A program made the position numbers and the translations under genes. DNA of 64,000 bases. It comes from Carya illinoinensis. Lineage: Eukaryota; Streptophyta; Magnoliopsida; Fagales; Juglandaceae. The notes beneath the pieces are model-generated. The model had not been told where the DNA came from. It was given only the letters and a program-made list of their open reading frames with translations, and made no database searches. The stretch is from positions 4,094,501 through 4,158,500 of the forward strand of contig NC_056764.1 in the NCBI RefSeq assembly GCF_018687715.1, given 5' to 3'. Positions 13,028 to 24,668 of this stretch are shown in pieces. The first letter of the stretch is position 1. Each line of letters starts with the position of its first letter.

Positions 13028-16000
13028 CTAATGGGGACTGACTCTTGACTCCATACCTATTAAGTTCAGACAGTGTCTGAACTTTGACCATGGGACGGAC
13101 TTGGTCATCATATCTGAGGGGTTATCCTCAGTTGAGACCTTTTCCACACCTACCACTTTGGATTCTATAACATCTCTCACAAAATGAAGCCGTATATCAA
13201 TGTGTTTAGACCTCTCATGAAAAACTTGGTTTTTAGCTAAGTGAAGTGTGCTTTGATTATCACAATGCACTATGATGTTACCACTGAAAATATTTAATTC
13301 ACTTGCAATTCCTTTTAACCATACGACCTCTTTAATAGCTTCTGTCAATGCTATATATTCTGCTTCTGTGGTGGACAATGCCACCACAGATTGTAAGTGT
13401 GATTTCCAGCTAATAGCCCCCCCAAAAGCAGTAAATACATATCCAGTTAAAGACTTCCTAGTATCTATGCTCCCAGCAAAATCAGAGTCTACGAAACCAG
13501 CCAACTCACAACCCACTTTCACATTGTTCCCAAAAGTAAGACCCAAGTTAATAGTACCAGCCAGGTATCTTAATACCCATTTAATGGCCTGCCAATGGGG
13601 TTTTCCTGGGTTCCCCATAAATCTGCTAACTACACTCACTGCATAGGTTAGATCAGGCCTAGAACAAACCATAGCATACATTATGCTTCCCACCATGCTA
13701 GCATAAGGGATTTGTTGCATAAAACTAATATCAGAGTCTGTTTTAGGGGCTTGATCTATTGACAATTTGAAATGTTGTCCTAGGGGTGTAGCTACATGCT
13801 TAACATGTTCCATACCAAATCTGTTGAGAATTTTAGAAAGGTAATTTTTCTGAGATAAGTAAAGCAGACCAGCATTCCTATCTCTTTCAATTTCCATTCC
13901 TAAAATTTTCTTAGCAGGACCCAAATCCTTCATTTCAAATTCTGATTTTAGCATGCTTTTAACTTGATCAATTAAAACTATGTCCTTACAAGCCACCAGC
14001 ATGTCATCAACATACAACAGGAGATAAACAAATATTCCCTTTTCTTCCTTGTAATAGACACAACTATCATAGCAGCTCCTTTTAAAATCATTATTAATCA
14101 TGTGTGTATCAAATCTCTTATACCACTGTCTAGGTGATTGTTTGAGACCATACAAAGATTTTTTAAGAAGACACACTTGATTATTTTTAATTTCTTTGGT
14201 AAAACCTTCAGGAGGCTGCATATAAATTTCTTCTTCAAGTTCTCCATGCAGAAAAGCAGTTTTAACATCTAACTGTTCTAGATGCAAGTTTTCAAAAGCT
14301 GTATAAGCTAGCAGTAGCCTAATGGAGCTGTGTTTAACCACAGGTGAGAAGATTTCATTGAAATCAATTCCTTCCCTCTGTGTGAACCCTTTGGCTACTA
14401 ATCTAGCCTTATACCTGGTCCCCTCTACCCCTGGCATGCCTTCCTTTTTCTTATAGATCCACTTGGATCCAACCAGCTTAGCCCCTCTAGGTTTAGGCAC
14501 TAAAACCCAGGTTTTATTTTTATTTAGAGATTCCATTTCCTCATGCATAGCAAGGATCCATTTGGGGGAATCCTTGCTAGCCATTGCCTCTTTATAAGTT
14601 TTAGGTTCCTGATTAACTATTTCATCAGCTATTGTTAAGGCATACATAGTTAGATCAGCTTGTCCATACCTTATAGGAGGTTTAATAACTCTCTTTTGCC
14701 TATCTCTTACTAGATTGTAGGAGTTGGCTCCACCTTGAGCCATGTCCCCTGAGTCTTCTTCCTCAGGGTGATTATTTTCCCCAATTTTAGGTTCAGATTG
14801 GGCTTTTACTTGCTCCACCTCAATCTGAGATCCTCTTGGGGACTTAACAGTTTCTTGGTCTACCCTTTCTCCCTGTACCCGAGCCATTTGTGACTCATTA
14901 AAGGTCACATCCCTGCTTACTATGCTATTATATCTTCCTGGTCCATCTACCCACAGCTTGTAACCCTTAACACCTTCAGGATACCCTATAAAGATGCACT
15001 TAAGTGCCCTAGGTTCCAACTTGTCAGTTTTTGAATGTGCATAAGCAACACACCCAAAAACTCTTAGGTAGTCATACTTTGGAGGTTTTCCAAACCATAA
15101 CTCATGAGGAGTTTTAAAACCTATGGCAGAAGAAGGACACTTATTAATAAGATGTACAGCAGTAGTGGCAGCTTCTGCCCAAAATGTTTTGGGCAACCCT
15201 GAGTTTGACAACATGCACCTTATCCTTTCCAAAATGGTTCTATTCATTCTTTCAGCTAAGCCATTCTGTTGTGGGGTTTCCCTCACTGTCTTATGCCTAA
15301 GAATTCCTTCTTTTTGACAGTACATGTTAAACTCATTTGAGAGAAACTCAAGACCATTGTTAGTTCTTAAGATCTTGAGTTTTCTACCTACTTGGTCCTC
15401 CACAAGGGTCTTCCACTCCTTGAACTTTTCAAATGTGTCACTCTTGTTTTTAAGGATGTAAATCCAAACCTTTCTAGAGTAGTCATCCACTAGAGAGAGG
15501 AAATAACTTCCCCCACCATGTGAATTTACTCTTGCTGGTCCCCATAGGTCAGAATGAACATAATCTAGGGTTTGCTTAGTGTTGTGGGTTGCTGACTTAA
15601 AACTAACCCTCTTTACCTTTCCATAGATACAATCTTCACAGAAAGGCAAGTTTCCTAGGTTTGGATCACTCAGCAGCCCTTGTTTTTGTAGTTCTAAAAG
15701 CCCCCCTTGACTTACATGCCCAAGCCTCCTATGCCACAGTACAGCTTTGTTTTCAACTATGTTTTGAGTTGGGGATGCTTCCCCAACTACTGTTTTCCCA
15801 AGTAGTGTATATAACCCATTTTTTATTTCTCCTTTCATGATAACTAAGGAACCCCTAGTAACTCTAAGTACCCCTGCCTTAGAATTGAAAGAATAACCTG
15901 CCAAGTCAAGCATACCAAGAGAAATTAAATTTCTCTTTAATTCAGGTATGTATCTGACTTCACTCAAAACCTTTTCAATTCCATCATGCATTTTAAGTCT

Positions 16001-16129
16001 AACTGACCCTATTCCCATGACCTTGCAGGACTTATTGTTACCTAGAATTACATGTCCCCCTTCTTGTTCAGAGAATGTCTCAAACCACTCCCTTATTGGA
16101 CACATATGAAAAGAGCATTCAGAGTCCAT
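13028..16129 (-). pseudogene. pol: copia Pol polyprotein, long open frame with catalytic substitutions
   Basis: 1033 aa from the first Met; the coding frame extends upstream without a stop to the gag TAA. Visible: protease motif at residues 2-5 reading DSEC where DSGC is expected; HRRLGH (133-138) and CEDC (164-167) of the integrase zinc region; integrase core D194, then N257 in RTNNG where Asp is expected, then E293, at DD35E spacing; reverse transcriptase with YVDD (706-709); RNase H with VDSD (about 880-883), STTEAEY (E922) and HCDN (D957). The RT and RNase H residues look intact. The protease Gly-to-Glu and integrase Asp-to-Asn changes are both G-to-A on the coding strand and would be expected to impair those enzymes. 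No frameshift or internal stop, in keeping with a young copy. Confidence 0.93.
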
Positions 16130-16144
16130 TATCCACTCTGTTTT

Positions 16145-16993
16145 TTAATCAACCTCACTCACTGTGAGTACCTCAGCACTCTCATACCCATCTAAAACCA
16201 CTGAGGCATCCCCTGCCTCTTTGGTTTTATTCCCAGGATTATTTTTCCTATCAGGGCAATCTTTCTTAAAGTGCCATTCTTTGTGACAGTGGAAACATTT
16301 GAATTGTTTCCCCTTTGACTTAGACCTATATCTCTTACTTTCATTTTTACCCTTCCTTTCTCTTTTTTCTGTTCTGCCCCTGACAGACAAGCCTTCCCCA
16401 TGATTCTGTTTGGTATCTCCCCTACTTTGAAGTTCCCTAGTATGAAGTACAGATTGTACTTCATCTAGTGTCAAAGAGTCCCTACCATACATCATGGTTT
16501 CTTTTAGACTTAGGTATGATGAGTCCAAAGAACTCATCAAGAGGATGGCCTGATCCTCATCCTCCACCTTAATGTCTATATTGGCTAAGTCTAATATGAT
16601 TTTGTTGAATTCATCTAGGTGCTGTCCTATTGGAGTCCCAGGGGTCATCTTGAAGGTATACAGTTTTGTTTTCTTGTGTAATCTATTTGCTAAAGACTTT
16701 GTCATATATAGGTTTTCTAATTTCAGCCAAATGCCTGCAGCCGTGTCCTCACTAGCCACCTCTCTCAGGACTTTATCCCCAAGAGAGAGGATTAGGGCAC
16801 TATGGGCTTTCTGGAGAATGTCCCTCTGGACAGACCCCTTATCTTCCTCTTTCGAGGAAGAGCCCTTCTGTTTCTCACTTAGGAGAGCATCCTGCAGTCC
16901 ATGTTGGACTAGCAGTGCTCTCATCTTGATTCTCCATAGGCCAAAATCATTTTCACCAGTGAATTTCTCTATATCAAATCTCATGGTCCCCAT
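16145..16993 (-). CDS. gag: copia Gag with CCHC zinc knuckle
   Basis: 282 aa starting MGTMRFDIEKFTGENDFGLW, the usual N-terminus of copia Gag (UBN2/DUF4219 type), with LYMTKSLANRLHKKTKLYTF in the capsid-like region. The zinc knuckle CFHCHKEWHFKKDC (residues 233-246) keeps the CX2CX4HX4C spacing, with Trp where Gly is common. The frame ends at TAA (16147-16145). The very next codons read KTEWI and then the MDSEC protease motif in the same frame, so one stop codon separates gag from pol. Confidence 0.92.
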   Translation of the reverse strand: MGTMRFDIEKFTGENDFGLWRIKMRALLVQHGLQDALLSEKQKGSSSKEEDKGSVQRDILQKAHSALILSLGDKVLREVASEDTAAGIWLKLENLYMTKSLANRLHKKTKLYTFKMTPGTPIGQHLDEFNKIILDLANIDIKVEDEDQAILLMSSLDSSYLSLKETMMYGRDSLTLDEVQSVLHTRELQSRGDTKQNHGEGLSVRGRTEKRERKGKNESKRYRSKSKGKQFKCFHCHKEWHFKKDCPDRKNNPGNKTKEAGDASVVLDGYESAEVLTVSEVD

Positions 16994-16997
16994 GAAC

Positions 16998-17016
16998 CTA
17001 GGCTCTAGATACCAAT
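16998..17016 (-). other. Primer-binding site of copia copy 1
   Basis: Minus strand directly after the 5' LTR reads ATTGGTATCTAGAGCC. This is close to the initiator-Met PBS TGGTATCAGAGC but differs after TATC, so pairing may be altered or use a different tRNA end. Confidence 0.6.
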
Positions 17017-17883
17017 TGTTATAAAAACTTTGTGTTTTATAGATACAAAAATATTGCCAAGATTTGTAATAAAGAAATTCAATTCAGATAACAAAGCTTT
17101 ATCAGTTTCGGTTCTGAAAAACTTAACAAGTATATTTCTGTTCTTGACTCAAAACCGAAATGCACAAGATTCACAATATCCACAATACTATCAACTGTGT
17201 TCACAAAACCATCAGAATACCAACACAGATCTTATACAAGAATATACAGTACTTCCAGATCCAATATATAGGCACGAATCAACAAATAACCGTGAGTATA
17301 TATATACCAGAAATTAGCAAGGATATAAGAATGATCAATGAAATAAGAAAATAAGCAAAACATAGAAAGAACACACCGAGATACGTGGTTCGACCCTAAT
17401 GGTCTACATCCACGGCAGAAATGGCCTCAGAGATCTTTATTGATAAAGATTACAGCACAGAGAAGCCTCAGTTCAATAGGATTACAAGCCCTCACAAGCA
17501 ATCGCACAGATTTCTCTCTAGAGATCAAACACAGAAACCCTAAAACAGCCCCCTTCTCTCTTTTCTCTCTATCTCTCTGCCTCTCGAGAAAGAGTCAGCC
17601 GCTGCATACTCAAAAATGACTCAACACCCTTAGGGTTTACACGGTAAGTATGCAATATATATGATACAACAGATGGTGACAAGTGTAATGATCCAGCGGC
17701 TTGGCTTATGAAGATCCAGATGGGAGCACGGGCTCCTCACGTGGACTGGTAGCTCATCAGTTAATAAATCAACGGCCCTGATCTTTCCTCGAACACGGCA
17801 CCTCCACTTATTATACAGATAAAAGAGTACGTTAGTTTATTAAACAAATAGAGTAACATAAATGTATTGACATACATATCACA
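17017..17883 (-). repeat. 5' LTR of copia copy 1
   Basis: 867 bp, same length as the other LTR and differing from it at about seven positions. Confidence 0.95.
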
Positions 17884-17884
17884 C

Positions 17885-17919
<35 letters not shown>

Positions 17920-17930
17920 TATATATATAT
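17884..17930. repeat. (TA)n/(CA) microsatellite at the copia target site
   Basis: Alternating TA with one CACACA interruption, directly next to the 5' LTR. It obscures the target-site duplication. Confidence 0.9.
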
Positions 17931-18196
17931 CCCACGATACAATTGTACCGCCTAGGCGGCATGGGATCAACATCTTTAATGAGATAACAATGGGATAAAG
18001 CAAAGAATTTTCCAATCTAAAAACCATGTGCGCCGAAACTCCACCCGGTTTTCCTCAGCATCAGTTTCAACTTTCAAGTTACAAAACCCAGAACCTGCCC
18101 GAGCTTTCTTAAAGGCCGAAACTTCAAGAGGCCCCTAGACTGCGACTTTCCGATTCTTTCGAGTTAAAAACTTAAAACCGAAGAGCAATCATTAAA

Positions 18197-21100
18197 ATGG
18201 CCGTGAGATCCGCGCTGAGCCGAATCCGATTCTCATTGACTGTGACTCGTTCCATGGAGTCCTCTCGAGGTGCTACTCGTTACTTCGGGGAAGGCAAGGG
18301 CCGGATTCTGAGCGAGGAGGAGCGCGCTGCTGAAAACGTTTACATCCAGGTCTTCTATTTTGTATTGATTTGTTTTTTTTTTTGTTTTGTTTTTTTATTT
18401 ATTTAACTCCGTGTGATTCCTGAGAGAAGATAAGAAAACGTAGGAAAATGAGGCTTCCCTTCATTTTGGGAGCTGAGAAAAAGTGAACGAGCATGATCCC
18501 GGAAAATATAAAGGAGAACAAGTTTTGATCGATTGAGCTGGTATTGCTATGTTTGGCTCCGGCTGACTTGAGAGGTCATCTTTTTAATGATGGATTTGTA
18601 AGAAAAGATTTCCTGCTCAGATTCTTCAGCAACCAAACGTTATGCAAACCTCTGTTTGAAGAAGAAAAGAAATTCGAATATTGGATGCTTGCTTTTTTAA
18701 GAAATTAACACGTTTCACCAAAGTAAAATGTTTGATCTTTTTCTTTTTTCTTCCCTCTCGTCACTCTGGAAAACCATTCGAAATTTTATTGGTTCAGCGT
18801 TTTGCATAATGTGCTATATTTTCTTTTTACTCTGCTTTCCAGCAACCCAACAGCGTCAATCAATTTCTTTTTAATTTGTAGTCACTTTCTTGCTTGTCTA
18901 GCTTCGTCTTGCTTAATCCTTGAGCTTTACTTGACAAACTTGTTTCTTTGTGTGAAGAAAATGGAGAGGGAAAAGTTGGAGAAGCTGAAACGAAAGGCTG
19001 AGAAAGAAAAGGCCGAGAAAGAAATGGCCGAGAAAGCGAAAGAGAATACCGAAAAGGTATGGACCCTCGGCATAATTCTTGCGACAAAGTATTGAGGGTT
19101 ATGTTACCTTTTTGCCGTTGTATGTTGTTTGATTTTGGGTAAGATATTATTGATGACCGATACAAGAACATGCTTTGAAGTATAAGTTGTTAGCTTTGCT
19201 TTAGTAGGTTAGAGATTATAGCTCGTCCTCATAAGGATTCCAACTTAACGAGGAGTGTTTAACAATTTTTTATAATCGAGGAACTTTAGGGCATGCCTCA
19301 ACAGCATTTTTTGTTTGTGTTTCTTGTTCCTGCAAATGTCTTTGCTTTCTGTTCTGTTTTCAATGGTTTTCCGGGTCGTGGTTTTATGGTTATATGACTC
19401 ATGCAGCGGATGAAATTTTATTATTCTACTTATATTAGAAAGGAAAAGAAAAGCAAACAAGAGTTTGGGAAGGAGCGCAAATGTCCAATGAAATGAGCCT
19501 CTCGTCTTTTGTCCAGATTCCTGGTTTTAAATCTGCTTTTGAGTACATGTTAAATCTTTTATTATTGATAAGTGCATGTTAAATCCTGAAATGAACCGAA
19601 CAGGCTGACCACCTTGTATACTCAATGGAATTTTCTATCTGGAGAGCATGGTTATTGGTTACTAGAATCTTAAAAGATCATTTTTGTTGTTTTATGTTCA
19701 GGAAATGAAGCTTTCTTGTTCTCCTGGGTTGTAATTATTCCATTAAAGTTTTGGACGTTTTTATTTCTTTCCTTACTTTTGCCTATTAACCAAATCAAGC
19801 ACTGTGGTCCCTGGCTCCTTGTTACACGCATGCACATATATATTTCTTTTTTGTATGGAATTGTTACAGTAGAAATCTTTGTATATGAATAATCGGTCAT
19901 CTGTTGTAAAAAGGAACTTTACATGTAAAGGAGTAAATGTTCCAATGGCCAATGCCAAAAGTATGTTGTTCTTAGCCAGGTTGAGATTGGAAAATTGGGT
20001 TTCAAGCATCTTATTAGGTTGTTTGTCAAATTAAGCATCTTTCAAGCACAAACAATGGAACAGTTAAAAGCCTATAGGAGGAAGATCTAAGTCCTGCATG
20101 AAAGTAGCAAGGTTAAGGCTGTTTTCTATTTCATCTTTAGTGCTTAGATAGTCCATTTTGTTAAGCACGTGTCCTTTCTAGGCTTTTGACGATATCTGTC
20201 TGATTTATTGTGGGTCCTCTCGGTAAATGGAGGATTGGGGCTCCGCAGTTTGAGAATTCTCAACAAGGCTCTTCTTGGTAAATGGCTGTGGAGATACCAA
20301 AAGGAACGAAACGCCCCTTGGAGGGAAATTATCGACAGCAAATAGGGGAGCCTACGGGGAGGTTGGTGTTCCAACGCAGTAAGAGGGGCCTATGGAGTAG
20401 GTTTGTGGAAGTTCATACGCAACGGTTGGGAAGCCTTTTTTGTTAATTGCAGGATGGCGGTAGGAAGGGGAAACCAAGTTAGCTTCTAGCATGACACTTG
20501 GCGTGGTGAGCTTGCTTTGAAGCTCACTTTTCCATCCCTATACAGGATCGCGTTTGATAAGGAGGCCACAGTTGTTGACAATTTGGACAACTCCTCAAAC
20601 TTCACTCATTAGTCAGTCAGATTCACCCGAGATGCACAAGACTGGGAATTGGGAGACTTTGTTGATTTTTACAGCGCACTACAAGCGTCTAATGTACATG
20701 CTGATGGTGAAGATCACATGCTTTGGTCGCTCACAAGAAATAAGCGCTTCTCAGTACATTCCTTTAACAAGGCACTCTCGGCACACCCCTCCACTGCATT
20801 CCCTTGGAAGCATTTTGACTATTGATAAACTGAGAAGCCGTGGCCTCTACCTAACGGATTGGTGCTATATGTGCAAACGTAATAGTGAGACAGCGGATCA
20901 TCTACTCCTTCACTGCGAAGCAGTTACAGTTTTATGGGATGACATTTTCACAAGACTAGGCTTGGCATGGGTAATGCCTCGAAAGGTGATTGATCTGTTG
21001 GCTTGTTGGAGAGGAGTCCGGGGCAAGGGGCAGGTCACAGATATTTGAAAAATGGTGCCACTTTGCCTAATGTGGTGCACCTGGAACGAAAGGAATAGTC

Positions 21101-23756
21101 ATTGTTTCAAGGATAAGGAGCGTTCACCGGAAGGCTTTAGGGATTTCTTTTACCATACTTTAGTTTTATGGGCTTCTTCTATTGTACTGAATGGCACTTC
21201 TTACTGAACTTTATGCTGCTCTTTGCAGCTCTTAGCCTTTAGCAAGGCTCTTTGTATACCCTCTGTGTACTCGGGCCTTGCCCTTTTCTTGCTCTAATAT
21301 ATCTTCTTTTACTTATAAAAAAAAAAAAAAGTTAAAACTTTTGTTTTTCTTTTGGCCATTGTGGCAACCATAAATTTTACAGCCAATCCAAACTGATGTG
21401 GTTTTTAGTGGTCAATTTAATAAATAACTGAGGGAACCAAGCATTGCTAACTTTCATTAGCTCCGGAAAACTTCAATTTGCGCCTTCCCCTTCAGTCAAG
21501 GTTCTGCCACCCTGTTCCACTGCCTATCCCAGTAAAATAATTTAGGCCAGATATGCAGCCTTCTTTGTTTAGATAAGAGCTGCTGTACTTTTACAATGAT
21601 ATATCTGTGTGCTGTAGCTGTATATTGTGGTTTGATCTGTGTGTCAACGCAGGACTACAAAGCCGTTTCCTTCAAATAATCGTGTAAGAACTGGTTTTGG
21701 TAGTTTGTGACTTGCAATTCCTGTTTCTCACACATGCATTTAAGCCCAAAAGGTCAATTAATGTTAGATGTGATTTGAAAATATTTCATTTCATTCCCCA
21801 ATCCAACATTCTTTTGAGTGGAAGTCGGTTCTGGTGTAGGATGTCTTGATTTGAATTTATCAAGAAAGCTTATCATAAGTTTGGTGAGTGGAGTATACAA
21901 AATCATTTCGAAGGTGTTTGCTAATCGGCTTAGCCTGGTGTTGGATCTCATTATCTCTAAGCCTTAAAATGCTTTTATCCGAGAGAGACAGATTCTGGAC
22001 TTGGTACTTATTGCCAACAAATGCTTGGATCACAGGATGCTGGAGAGAGTCCCAAGTATTTTTTGCAAACTTGATATGGAAAAGGCTTATAACCATGTGA
22101 ACTAGGATTTCCTTCTATACTTGTGACTCCCTTTGGGGGTGAAGTTTAAGGCTCAAGCTATTTGGGATAGGGTGGTTGAAAAAATAGAGAGGAAGTTGGC
22201 ATGGTGGAATCGGATGTATTTTTCGAAAGGGGGCGCCTCATTCTAATTAAGAGCTCTCTAACTAATCTCCCCACATATTTCCTTTCACTCTTTCCTTTGG
22301 CTGTAGGGGTGACGACTAGAACTGAGAGATTATTCCAGGCCTTCCTTTGGAGAGGGTATGGGGAGGAAACAAAATTTCATTTGGTTAATTGGGATAAAGT
22401 TTGTTCCCCAATTCCATATGACGGCTTAGGAGTCTACAATTTGAGGACATTCAATAAAAACTTTACTAGGAAAATGGTTATGGAGATTTTACCTAGAGGG
22501 GGACACACTTTGGAAGGAAATTATTGTTTCTAGATATGGGAGCGGGGAGGATGGTGCTCCAATGTAGTGCCCGCGGCCCTAGGGCATATATGGTTTGTGG
22601 GCTCATGGAAATTTAGGTGAGGATGGCAGTGCTTCGAAAGTCATATACAGTTTGTGGTGGGAGAGGGGTTCAGAATCAGGTTTTGGCATGATGTTTGGTG
22701 TGGAGAACGTGCTTTGTACATGGTATTTCTAACACACTATCATATTGCAGCCAACACTGAGGCTTCCGTGGCAGATATGCTGGTGTTCTCTCATGGTTCT
22801 TACCAATGGAATGTCTCTTTTAATAGGGATCTTCATGATTGGGAATTGCACGCCGTGTCTGATTTTTTCAGTTTGCTTTATTCTATGGGAAACACCACGG
22901 CTTAGGAGGATAAGGTACAATGGAGAGCCATTGACGGTAAAAGCCATTCAGTTAGGACATACTATAAGATCTTGTGAGGCCAAGGTCATCTTACATTCCT
23001 ATGGAAGAGATTTTGGAGGTCCCTAGTACCTACTAAAGTAACTTTCTTTGTTTGGACTGCGGCTCTTGGGAAAATCCTAACTACGGAAAGAAAGAGGGGA
23101 CTTATTGTGATGGATTGGTGTTATTTGTGTAAAAAGCAGGGAGAATCTGTTGATCAGTTTTGCATTGTGAGGTCACAAGGGGGCTTTGGAATGAGATCTT
23201 TTGAAGATTGGATATTGCTTGGGTAATGCCTTCGAAGGTGGTGAATTTATTAGCATGTTGGAAGGAACTTCAAGGCTGCCCTCAAGTGGCAGCAGTGTGG
23301 AAAATGATACCATTGTGTATCAAGTGGTGTATATGATCGGAAAGAAATGAGAGATGCTTTGAGGATAGAGAGCGCATGATGGTGGAGCTTCAAAATCTTT
23401 TTATGCACACCTTGATGCTTTGGTTCTCAGCTATTGTACTTGATGGAAACAATGTTCATGATTTTCTTTCCTTAATATAGAATGTATTTAGGTGTTCTTT
23501 TGTATACTTCCTGTGTGGACTATACATATTTCATTCAAATGAATAAAATTTACTTCTTACTTATAATAAATAAATAAATAAATAAATAAAAGCTTATCAT
23601 AGGATGACTTTGGAATTTCAATGGTTTGCATTCCATTTGAATTGGTTCCTGCTTTTATGCCATTCTTGTGTTTCTTCTGGTCCTTATAACTGTTGAATTT
23701 CATTTACTTGTCATTTTTTTTTTTAGCAGAAATCTGAGGGGACCCATCAGCATTGA
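18197..23756 (+). CDS. IF1: Mitochondrial F1Fo-ATPase inhibitor (IF1-like)
   Basis: Three exons: 18197-18349, 18958-19056 and 23730-23756 (or from 23727), all joining in phase 0; 92 or 93 aa. Residues 1-28 are Arg/Ser-rich without acidic residues until ESSRG, consistent with a mitochondrial presequence. [19 protein letters not shown] (about 33-51) is the conserved inhibitory segment, followed by a highly charged coiled-coil ([19 protein letters not shown]). IF1 proteins bind the F1 sector and block ATP hydrolysis when the proton gradient collapses. The last exon encodes only KSEGTHQH or QKSEGTHQH. Its acceptor reads TAGCAG, a tandem NAGNAG site, so both forms are possible. Intron 2 (about 4.7 kb) is enlarged by two LINE insertions in the gene's orientation. 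Confidence 0.9.
20210..21330 (+). mobile_element. 5'-truncated LINE (L1-type), copy 1
   Basis: Frames broken by stops and shifts read [20 protein letters not shown] near 20230 and then [13 protein letters not shown]...DHLLLHCE at about 20850-20930, the Cys/His zf-RVT segment at the 3' end of plant L1 ORF2. It ends in a poly-A run at 21317-21330. The reverse transcriptase proper is missing. The left boundary is uncertain and no target duplication was confirmed. It sits in IF1 intron 2. Confidence 0.8.
21878..23588 (+). mobile_element. 5'-truncated LINE (L1-type), copy 2, with 13-bp TSD
   Basis: A perfect 13-bp target duplication AAAGCTTATCATA flanks it (21865-21877 and 23589-23601). The body contains ORF2 remnants: the RT block around [10 protein letters not shown]...[12 protein letters not shown] (about 22010-22100), then [20 protein letters not shown] (from about 22228), and the zf-RVT region near 23090-23170. 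About 0.6-0.7 kb of the RT domain, including the expected catalytic FADD block, seems deleted between 22110 and 22130. The tail is (AAAT)n. Same orientation as the host IF1 gene. Confidence 0.9.
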
Positions 23757-24370
23757 AAATTTCAACTGCACGAGCTGAAAACTTCTTAGCCAAATCTGGT
23801 CTACCGTCTCTGTACAAAGTACGGTTGTGGATATCTTATCTGTTATATCCTAATTAACATAACGAAAACTACTGTTTGTGTACAGAGTTCTTAATCTGTT
23901 TAAGAGGTCCTTTTTGTGCCCCTGGAAGTGATTTTGATCTGCGATTCCTTCTGTTTTTGCATTTCTGATATCACAACTTAATAGCTCCAATGGACACGGA
24001 TAGGTCTGGCTAGTTCCTGATCATAAATCATTACATTTAAGAATTCTAAGATGGTACAGATTTAGACTCCCCATATGTTATCAAGAAACGAATAAGTTCC
24101 TTCACTCAATTTTCACTCAATTTTCGAAGCTATAGACAATTTCTGCATCCATGAAGTTCAAAGTGAGGAGAGTATCATCAAACATGACCCGGTGCTTGAG
24201 CATCAAGCATGGTTAATTTATTTCCTCACTTGGAATGATCATGTGCAATGCAGATGATGATGATGTCTTGTGGTTATACTCCTATTTCGTTAGATATTGA
24301 AACTAAACATATGGAGAAGAAAACGACTCATGAAGAAATAGAAATGCCGTTGAAGAGAGGCAACAAATAG
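23757..24370. other. IF1 3' UTR and spacer
   Basis: Nothing further recognisable; no coding exon or repeat seen. Confidence 0.5.
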
Positions 24371-24380
24371 AAAGTTATGA

Positions 24381-24668
24381 CCACCAAGGTGGTATAACCC
24401 ATTTGTCAAAGGGTTTGGGATTGTTCTTTCTTCTTTTACCCGAGGTCATAGATTCGAAACAGTTTGTCTTAATAAAATTTGTGAATAAAAGTTTTGGTGG
24501 CCTTTTCACACCGACATTTTGGTACGGTTGTAGTGACGGGCTGTTCCACCCAAGATTAGTAGTTATGGTTTAAACCGAACATGTCCTAGTGAGTGAGAGT
24601 CTTTATAATTACATCTAAATATGAAAGCTACAATGGCGGCCCCTCCCCACTCTTTTGAGGAAAAAAAA
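24381..24668 (+). mobile_element. SINE with poly-A tail and 10-bp TSD
   Basis: 288 bp flanked by AAAGTTATGA at 24371-24380 and 24669-24678. Starts CCACCAAGGTGGTATAACCC and has a B-box-like AGATTCGAAACAG about 70 bases in; ends in an A run (24660-24670). This is the layout of a tRNA-derived SINE. Sequence differs from the SINE at 5803-6093, so it is a different family. Confidence 0.85.

Larger units (their letters stand above)
12081..17883 (-). mobile_element. Full-length Ty1/copia LTR retrotransposon (copy 1, young)
   Basis: Two 867-bp LTRs (12081-12947 and 17017-17883) start TGTTATAAAAACT and end CATATCACA; I count seven differences, six of them transitions. Between them on the minus strand are gag (16993-16145) and pol (16129-13028) in the same frame. 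The domain order protease, integrase, reverse transcriptase, RNase H is the copia order. The element sits in a TA-rich target; flanks TATAT and CATAT give only a near-match duplication. Low LTR divergence implies a recent insertion. Lesions in gag-pol suggest this copy does not move on its own. Lineage (Tork-like) is a guess. Confidence 0.97.

Noticed and set aside
13272..13646. 124-codon plus-strand frame within copia pol, and similar ones at 15123 and 16572
   Set aside because: Antisense to conserved RNase H, integrase and gag sequence; no independent support.
20070..21335. GTTAAAA before 20078 and after 21330 as a TSD for LINE copy 1
   Set aside because: Only 7 AT-rich bases, and sequence 20078-20200 does not look like LINE ORF2.
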